Of a stretch of 10,700 nt of DNA, positions 6,484 to 10,700 are shown piece by piece; position 1 is the first letter of the stretch; the number at the start of each line of letters is the position of its first letter. Made by a program: the position numbers and the translations under genes. The stretch comes from Acidithiobacillus sp. (GTDB taxonomy: Bacteria > Pseudomonadota > Gammaproteobacteria > Acidithiobacillales > Acidithiobacillaceae), in the NCBI GenBank assembly GCA_028065135.1, contig JAPTWR010000158.1:1-10700 (forward strand), read 5' to 3'. A model generated the notes under the pieces. That model had not been told where the DNA came from and did no database searches. It worked only from the letters and a program-made list of their open reading frames with translations.

Positions 6484-7287
6484 TTAACGTTCATTGAAAC
6501 TTGGTTTTTCTTGAACACCACCAGACAGACGGTAGCCATCGGCGTCTTTGCCTCGCATGCGCCGCCAGATCACCTGCGGGGTGAGGCGGTTGGCGACCAC
6601 AATAAAAACCTTGCGGAAATGGCCGGGCGGACACTGCACGGCTTTGACGGCGTGCCAGGAATGATCAGTTTGCGCAAAAAGAAAACTGCGATTCCCCAGT
6701 ACCTGTGAAGCCCCGGCCTCGCGCAAATCGCTGTAGTCCGGCGCCGAATGACGTGACCATTTGTCACCATCATCCAGAACCAGCGTCTGTCCGCCCCAGG
6801 CTTCTTCCCAGTCTTCGGGTGTATTGAAATAGAAAATATGCGAACCTATTTTGCGCCGGGCATCCGTATGGGGTGAAATGGAGGCGCCGGATGGCGCATA
6901 ACGCCAGTGCATGGTCAGAATAACCGGTGTCCTGGATGTTAACCCGAGCATCTCGCGCCAGAAATCCTGATAAGTATCACTCTGTAATTCGTGAATAAAA
7001 TTCCTCCAGCTGGGCGCCAGGATTTTTTCCAGTGCCGGGCGATACTGTAGCGCGAGACGATCATGGCTTGCTTGCCCATGCGCCCTTTTATAGCCGATTT
7101 GCGATTCAAAAAGAGCGGGATCGGGAAGCTCCTTGCAAAGCGCGTCAAACTTTTCTGGATACAGAAAATCCGTAATGCGGATCCATGGGTAAGGTCGGGT
7201 ATGCTGAAATTCTTGGGCTTGAGCACTCAGCCTGCCCAGGACAGACGCGTCAATGATTTCCTGTTAATCAGCGGCATCTTTTGCCAT
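6484..7287 (-). CDS. 2-oxoglutarate/Fe(II)-dependent oxygenase, 5' end disrupted
   Basis: One minus-strand frame is open from 7263 to the TAA at 6484 (259 codons). It holds the double-stranded beta-helix signature of 2OG oxygenases: SPHTDARR supplies the HxD iron ligands, HSWHAV about 70-80 residues later the distal His, and FRKVF the Arg that binds 2-oxoglutarate. The N-terminal part (HTRPYPWIRITDFLYPEKFD, then YKRAHGQASHD) is typical of related hydroxylases, so the protein extends well upstream of the first internal ATG at 6951. The start is abnormal. The in-frame ATG 7287 gives MAKDAAD then TAA (7264-7266), while ATG 7277 (MPLINRKS) needs a one-base shift to join the frame. No ribosome site fits either. 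The substrate is unknown; relatives modify sugars, lipids or protein prolines. It may be a recent pseudogene. Confidence 0.75.
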
Positions 7288-7332
7288 ATGTCAGCATCAT
7301 GCATTTACCATGCAACTTTGTTAAAAATGAGT

Positions 7333-7427
7333 ATTTAACCACTTGATAGATTGACGTATTCTGCGGAATACGTGTCAGGCCAAGGACAAACCATTTCGAC
7401 GCTTTTTTCCGCTAAAAACTGTTAAAT
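7333..7427 (-). other. Weak attC-like interval with central hairpin
   Basis: On the minus strand, ATTTAAC (7421-7427) and GTTAAAT (7333-7339) match the attC core consensus RYYYAAC and GTTRRRY, are perfectly complementary and lie 95 bp apart. Within lies a perfect 8-bp hairpin, ACGTATTC-TGCG-GAATACGT (7354-7373). Against an attC call, the inner L boxes next to the cores do not pair convincingly and the hairpin is off centre. It could be the decayed site of the ATPase cassette, or coincidence. Confidence 0.25.
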
Positions 7428-7439
7428 CTCAGGCGCTGT

Positions 7440-8072
7440 TTAACATTCAATGTATGCCTCCCCAGACTCGTTTTGACGCAGCCTATTCCGATGGCGACGA
7501 AAATCGTCTGGGTCAATGCCCTCGAAAATGCTGCTCAACTCTCGTTCGATGCGGCGATAGGTAGGTAGGTACAGGACTTGGGCCCGAATAGCCTTTTGTA
7601 TGCGACTAATCGCTTCTTGCAGTTCCTTCTTGGCACCTCGCGGAGGTTCTTCAAAGAACTCCAATTGCCGGAGGAGAACCTCTGTAGGAATGGAATAGCG
7701 ACCTCCTGCACGCTCAAGCTCAATACCGACCCGTTCAAGGTCACCCTTTTCCAAGAACTCCATGACTCTGCGTCGCAATGAAGGTGGCATTTCTGCTAGG
7801 AAGCGACGGTCGACTCCTTTGAATGCTTTGACCAGCTCCTCGTGAGAAACCTTGTATTCGACACCCCCAATCGTCGCCACGATGGATTCGAAGCGAAACT
7901 GAACCAGGGAGAGCCAACGGCCTGACAGGAAATGGAAGAGGATGCGAAGAAAGGTTGTTTTTCCTGATCCATTTTCGCCCACAAGTACAAGTGTATTTTC
8001 GCTAATAGCAACATCGACGGTCTTCCGTCCATGGATGCCAATAATTCGAAACCGTTCGAGTGTGCTATTCAT
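7440..8072 (-). CDS. AAA/ABC-type ATPase, N-terminal part only (OLD/AAA_21-like)
   Basis: The 210-residue product begins with a RecF/SMC-like strand pattern (FRIIGIHGRKTVDV) and a Walker A motif GENGSGKTT at residues 32-40. The helical insertion that follows includes SLRRRVMEFLEKGD and an Arg/Glu-rich YLPTYRRIERELSSIF segment near 173-188. In AAA_21/AAA_23 ATPases this last segment lies about mid-protein, ahead of the signature motif, Walker B and switch His. All of these are missing here, because TAA follows EAYIEC. It is therefore probably truncated and not catalytically complete. The start at 8072 has only a weak AAGG site. It lies 75 bp downstream of an attC site on the same strand, so it sits in cassette position. 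GC content is higher than in the two genes to its right. Confidence 0.7.
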   Translation of the reverse strand: MNSTLERFRIIGIHGRKTVDVAISENTLVLVGENGSGKTTFLRILFHFLSGRWLSLVQFRFESIVATIGGVEYKVSHEELVKAFKGVDRRFLAEMPPSLRRRVMEFLEKGDLERVGIELERAGGRYSIPTEVLLRQLEFFEEPPRGAKKELQEAISRIQKAIRAQVLYLPTYRRIERELSSIFEGIDPDDFRRHRNRLRQNESGEAYIEC

Positions 8073-8146
8073 GTTTCGAGCCTTGTGGTTAAGAGATGAG
8101 AGACATAGTGGTTATGGACTGGCGTATCTGGTGCGGAAACCTTACG

Positions 8147-8222
8147 GCATAACGCCACCGCTCACAGGAAAAATTGCGAGCGATAGCGAGTAATTTTGTC
8201 CTTGTGTAGCGGATTGTTATGC
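8147..8222 (-). repeat. attC: Integron attC recombination site
   Basis: On the gene-sense (minus) strand the site starts GCATAAC, whose TAA is the stop of the membrane-protein gene, and ends GTTATGC 76 bp later. Between the cores, CCGCT pairs with AGCGG (8208-8212 with 8158-8162). CACAAGGACAAAATT then pairs with AATTTTTCCTGTG (8192-8206 with 8163-8175) with two unpaired bases, G8198 and one T at 8202-8203 on the plus strand. The 16-base apex is 8176-8191. Complementary outer cores, unequal spacers, extrahelical bases on one arm and a stop codon in the first core are diagnostic of attC. The core GTTATGC departs slightly from GTTRRRY. Confidence 0.85.
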
Positions 8223-8924
8223 ATTTACTGCCTCTATTAACTGTTTCGCGTAAGCATCAGCAACGACTTTAACCCAAGCCCTATTTACCACGAACAGAAA
8301 AACCACTGCATATACACTAAACAATAACGACACCGCGAATGTTATATCCGTAGTCTGTTTGCCCATAATGATCTCGGCGTTGGTCAATCCAATACCAATT
8401 AACGATGAAACCACACAAAACCACCTAATACCAAAGAGATTGCGCCTAAAGCCGTAGCCAATATTTTCTTTGAACAATAAGTTGTATTTCTTCGTGTCAC
8501 GTGTTTTTCCCCTTAAAAAATCCGACCACGATAAATATATTTCGTCGGCTTGTTTTGGGTTTTGTTTCTCTTCTTCGACTGATGGGGATTTGATCTTTGA
8601 AGCCTTTGACAAGATAGCGTGATACTTCATTTTTGCAGGAGACGGAATTGTTGAATCCCTATGCCTAAAGAATCTTACCGAGGGCATTCCGTCCCATTGT
8701 TCAAATAATGTTGCTTCTATTGACTTCCCTCGGTCTCGAGCTAAGTTTGCAAGAAACTGCAACATCCCCACAGAAACCGCTAGTGCTACTAAGCCTGAAA
8801 GGGCGGTAAATACATCCTTAAATGACACTGCAACTCCTAACATAATTGGAAATATGCATATCAATGCCGGATACAAACGAGCCTTCCTTTCATAAGGTTC
8901 TAAATATTTACCCAAATCAATCAT
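8217..8924 (-). CDS. Four-helix membrane protein, second gene of the MBL cassette
   Basis: This 235-residue protein has two hydrophobic segments near the N-terminus (about 18-34 and 37-59) and two near the C-terminus (about 167-187 and 193-213). They flank a charged soluble domain of about 105 residues. That domain has recognisable blocks: EQWDGMPSVRFFRHRD (75-90), SVEEEKQNPKQADEIY (115-130) and TRDTKKYNLLFKENIGYGFRRNL (141-163). I recall the RDTKK...LLFxENxxYGFRRN pattern from uncharacterised membrane proteins but cannot name a Pfam. The 2TM-soluble-2TM plan resembles four-TM effectors of nucleotide-signalling defence systems; that is inference. ATG 8924 overlaps the stop of the upstream hydrolase gene by 8 bp (ATGATTGA), indicating translational coupling. 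The stop lies inside attC. The gene is AT-richer than the chromosomal genes to the left. Confidence 0.8.
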   Translation of the reverse strand: MIDLGKYLEPYERKARLYPALICIFPIMLGVAVSFKDVFTALSGLVALAVSVGMLQFLANLARDRGKSIEATLFEQWDGMPSVRFFRHRDSTIPSPAKMKYHAILSKASKIKSPSVEEEKQNPKQADEIYLSWSDFLRGKTRDTKKYNLLFKENIGYGFRRNLFGIRWFCVVSSLIGIGLTNAEIIMGKQTTDITFAVSLLFSVYAVVFLFVVNRAWVKVVADAYAKQLIEAVNA

Positions 8925-10023
8925 CGTCTTCTACTTCATCATAAAAAGGTAGTGGTTCTGCCGTTGACCAACCTCTGTCTGGTGTTCCGCTAGTAAAGTG
9001 GTATTTGGTACTTCCTTGCGTTGCGATAACTTTGCCACCTCTTCGTCTAAAAGCATTTGTGACTCGCTTATTCGGATGTTTAGGAGCACCTTCCTTGGCC
9101 GCAGAGACGAAGGCCGAGAAGTGCATATCAGAACCAAATAGCTTTGGTGTGCCAACGAGCCTATTTAAGACAGTGGGGCCAATATTTCTTTTACTTCCAT
9201 GATGGGGAACTTGGACGAAAGAAAACGATTGCAGAGGATGCCCGAGCCGTTCTATGTTTGTTGCCGCCTCATCAAGAGCCTGCACACCAGCATCAGCCGT
9301 AAAAATAACTCTTCTTCCTTCAAAATCGAAAAACGCGATAACACTCGAGCTATTCTCGCTTGATGTGGCGTCATCAGCTGGGTCTACCAATTTTTCATCA
9401 TCCCAGCTTTCCGAGATCCAGTTAAGAGCCTTCTTTGAGGCCTCAAGTAAAGCCTTAAGTAATCCGAATTCATGCTCCTTGTCTTCAGTGATATCAGTTA
9501 TTGATCGAAAGTTAACAAGCTGACTTAAATAATAACTACCTGACGGGCCAACAATGCTAAGCGCAGGAATTTCGTGATCATTATTATCAGAAAATGGATG
9601 GTAAATTGGGATGCCCTTGGCTAATGCCTTCTCATAAATGCTATATGCGTACGGATGCCCATCTATCAATCTCTGTCTTAGGCTTTGTTTTGTAATTCTT
9701 CCGTCATTGACCGCATCAAATATGTGGTCAACGTAGTCCCATGGACAGTGTATCAACACCTTCTTTACTGTCATCGTGTCTAATACAACTGATAATCCGG
9801 AGGCATGATCTTTATCGGGATGGGTGCATATCAGAAAATCCACGTTGTTTGTCTTGTAATGCTCCCTGATGTGGTTACATAGATTTTCGCCGGATGTCTG
9901 TGTTCCACCATCTATTACACCAACATGCCAGGATTCGCCTCCATCATATGAATAGCGAAGACATATTGCATCGCCAGACTTTTCTCCATCACCAACAGGC
10001 AAAAAATCTATCTCATATTCCAT
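8917..10023 (-). CDS. ComEC-like metallo-beta-lactamase-fold hydrolase
   Basis: The 368-residue protein has the ordered motifs of the ComEC/Rec2 type of MBL domain. These are a GDGEKSGDAI strand (11-20), VIDGG (36-40), the metal-binding THPDKDH (67-73, the HxDxDH variant), SSENSSSVIAFF (221-232), FTADAG (241-246) supplying the bridging Asp, VPHHGSK (272-278), and a C-terminal HPNKR...RRRGGKVIATQ block (316-336). It has no membrane segment or signal peptide, so it should be a soluble metal-dependent hydrolase. Nucleic acid or nucleotide phosphodiesters are plausible substrates but undetermined. The start has AAGGAG 5 nt upstream and lies 15 bp from the attC core GTTATGC. The stop overlaps the membrane-protein start, and the pair forms one cassette. 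An acidic tail (YDEVEDDD) ends the protein. Confidence 0.88.
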   Translation of the reverse strand: MEYEIDFLPVGDGEKSGDAICLRYSYDGGESWHVGVIDGGTQTSGENLCNHIREHYKTNNVDFLICTHPDKDHASGLSVVLDTMTVKKVLIHCPWDYVDHIFDAVNDGRITKQSLRQRLIDGHPYAYSIYEKALAKGIPIYHPFSDNNDHEIPALSIVGPSGSYYLSQLVNFRSITDITEDKEHEFGLLKALLEASKKALNWISESWDDEKLVDPADDATSSENSSSVIAFFDFEGRRVIFTADAGVQALDEAATNIERLGHPLQSFSFVQVPHHGSKRNIGPTVLNRLVGTPKLFGSDMHFSAFVSAAKEGAPKHPNKRVTNAFRRRGGKVIATQGSTKYHFTSGTPDRGWSTAEPLPFYDEVEDDD

Positions 10024-10038
10024 GACTTCTCCTTATTG

Positions 10039-10134
10039 GCATAACGTGACTGAGTTGAGCGGCGTTCCGCCAATATGGACTTATCGGTTGGAACTACGTT
10101 TGCGCGGAACGTCCGTTCCAACGAACTGTTCGAC
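10039..10134 (-). repeat. attC: Probable integron attC site upstream of the MBL gene
   Basis: On the minus strand the site ends in GTTATGC (10039-10045), the same core as the site at 8147-8222, just before the MBL ribosome site. Moving outward from the apex on the plus strand, CGTTCCGC (10063-10070) pairs perfectly with GCGGAACG (10104-10111). An unpaired base follows (10112), then CGG (10060-10062) pairs with CCG (10113-10115). The far core is taken as GTCGAAC (10128-10134), followed by AGTTCGTT, which resembles the left end of classical attC sites. That core differs from RYYYAAC at one base, which lowers confidence in the outer limit. Length (96 bp) is normal. Confidence 0.65.
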
Positions 10135-10217
10135 ACGAGAGGTCGACGCCTGTGCAGCGCTAAAAATGAAAATTCAGCTTGCAGTCCAGCATAACTCATG
10201 GGGCAGGGCCTCTTCTT

Positions 10218-10299
10218 GTAATTCATCGCGAAGCGTTTGCTTTCGGCTGTGCGCATCAAGCTCGCTTATGCGACAGCGAAACAACGCTTCGCAGCTTAC
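10218..10299. repeat. Long imperfect inverted repeat (82 bp cruciform)
   Basis: GCGAAGCGTT (10228-10237) pairs with AACGCTTCGC (10283-10292). Inside this, CTTTCGGCTGT pairs with ACAGCGAAA with bulged bases. Further in, CGCAT pairs with ATGCG and CAAG with CTTG-like bases near the apex, and GTAA/TTAC closes the outside. Bulges on one side recall attC structure, but no AAC/GTT core boxes flank it, so I do not call it attC. A GCATAAC core-like heptamer stands nearby at 10189-10195. Confidence 0.55.
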
Positions 10300-10301
10300 C
10301 A

Positions 10302-10368
10302 TTTTTCCCCGCCCTTCATACAGCCCCGGAATACATGCTAATGGAGTCCTCTTTGAAGGCGGGGAAAA
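10302..10368. repeat. Inverted repeat with 35-nt loop
   Basis: TTTTCCCCGCCCTTCA (10303-10318) and TGAAGGCGGGGAAAA (10354-10368) are complementary over 15 bp with one bulged C. The arms are A/T-flanked GC blocks, so the structure could act as a terminator-like stem in either direction or as an end of a small mobile element. It lies 3 bp beyond the 82-bp inverted repeat. No gene is evident around it. Confidence 0.55.
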
Positions 10369-10369
10369 C

Positions 10370-10700
10370 GCGGCGGCCTATCGCGTTGAACGTAAATTCG
10401 ACTGCATCGGGGTTGCAGCATAACACCTGACATTGCCACATAACATTTTTGGATCTCCTCGGTTACATCCATCCTACAGCTTTGACTCTAAGCTAAGTTA
10501 CCCAGAATTTGAACGGCCACTATCGCTGCCCTGCCGCCGTTGATCTCTGATGGTGGGCAGTAGACTGATTGCAGTCATTCAGCAGCGGAAAGCAAATGGC
10601 CCAAAGCAGTTATCCAAGTTGAGTATCACCAGTGCCCGGAGCTAGGCCATAAATTGCTTTATCTGGCCGATACATTGCTGTGAAAATTCAATGTGATTCA
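10370..10700. other. No convincing gene; scattered attC-core-like heptamers
   Basis: All frames here are short and show no recognisable family. GCATAAC occurs at 10419-10425 and a related ACATAAC some 15 bp beyond it, matching the core of the two attC sites, but I could not find a paired far end for them. A short minus-strand frame begins inside GTTATG at 10423 (MLQPRCSRIYVQ...) without a ribosome site. The stretch 10450-10700 shows no terminator, RNA gene or repeat that I can support. Confidence 0.4.

Noticed and set aside
6939..7226. Separate minus-strand 95-residue frame (MLKPKNFSIPDL...), suggesting a frameshift in the oxygenase
   Set aside because: The oxygenase frame itself stays open up to 7263, so no frameshift is needed here. 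This frame is a shadow.
7063..7338. Plus-strand frame of 91 codons (MACLPMRPFIADL...)
   Set aside because: It is antisense to the 2OG oxygenase, whose conserved residues lie on the minus strand in one continuous frame.
7354..7373. Terminator hairpin between the ATPase and oxygenase genes
   Set aside because: The 8-bp stem is perfect but neither side has a T-tract. It may be an operator or part of a decayed site.
10008..10259. Minus-strand frame of 83 codons ending inside the MBL start region
   Set aside because: It reads straight through the attC-like palindrome and overlaps the MBL start; typical of chance frames through attC sites.
10022..10430. Plus-strand frames of 133 and 83 codons
   Set aside because: They cross both large inverted repeats, lack ribosome sites and show no recognisable protein pattern.

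Overview
The window most resembles a chromosomal segment of an acidophilic sulfur oxidiser of the Acidithiobacillus type. The evidence is an sHdr-type heterodisulfide-reductase-like HdrB subunit (sulfane-sulfur oxidation) beside a short-Q-loop cytochrome bd quinol oxidase (CydAB/CIO type). The genus is an inference from family recall, not from a search.

Layout. (1) Positions 1-1297, minus strand: a large 5' part of an sHdrB2-like gene that runs off the left edge. Upstream of it on the same strand is a 91-aa DUF2249 gene (1422-1697) with an FNR/CRP-like box and then a decayed membrane-protein remnant (about 1790-2165). (2) Positions 2200-5370, plus strand: a regulatory region with three copies of GGTT-N6-AACC, a promoter, a leader hairpin, then cydA, cydB, a 30-bp palindrome and an unrecognised 100-aa helical protein. 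A 24-codon Cys-containing ORF and a clear intrinsic terminator follow. (3) Positions 5690-6460: a graveyard holding an N-terminal transposase relic with a nonsense codon, a decapitated gene start and a truncated exported-protein gene. (4) Positions 6484-7287, minus strand: an Fe(II)/2-oxoglutarate oxygenase with intact catalytic residues but a damaged start. (5) Positions 7440-10134, minus strand: integron-cassette DNA. One convincing attC site (8147-8222) and one probable attC site (10039-10134) bracket a two-gene cassette. It encodes a ComEC-like metallo-beta-lactamase-fold hydrolase (8917-10023) and a four-helix membrane protein (8217-8924), with start and stop codons overlapping. A second cassette-borne gene (7440-8072) is the N-terminal half of an AAA/ABC-type ATPase lacking Walker B. 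No integrase gene is visible, so this is either the inner part of an array or a cluster of attC sites without an integrase. (6) Positions 10135-10700: no convincing gene, but two strong imperfect inverted repeats.

How the genes work together. The left half fits an energy module: sHdr feeds electrons from sulfur into the quinone pool, and the bd oxidase passes quinol electrons to O2 under low oxygen or inhibitory conditions. The right half is accessory DNA. The MBL plus four-TM pair is the best candidate for an undescribed system. A cytosolic hydrolase is translationally coupled to a membrane protein and mobilised as a single integron cassette, an arrangement that would suit a sensor/effector defence pair. 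That function is inference only.
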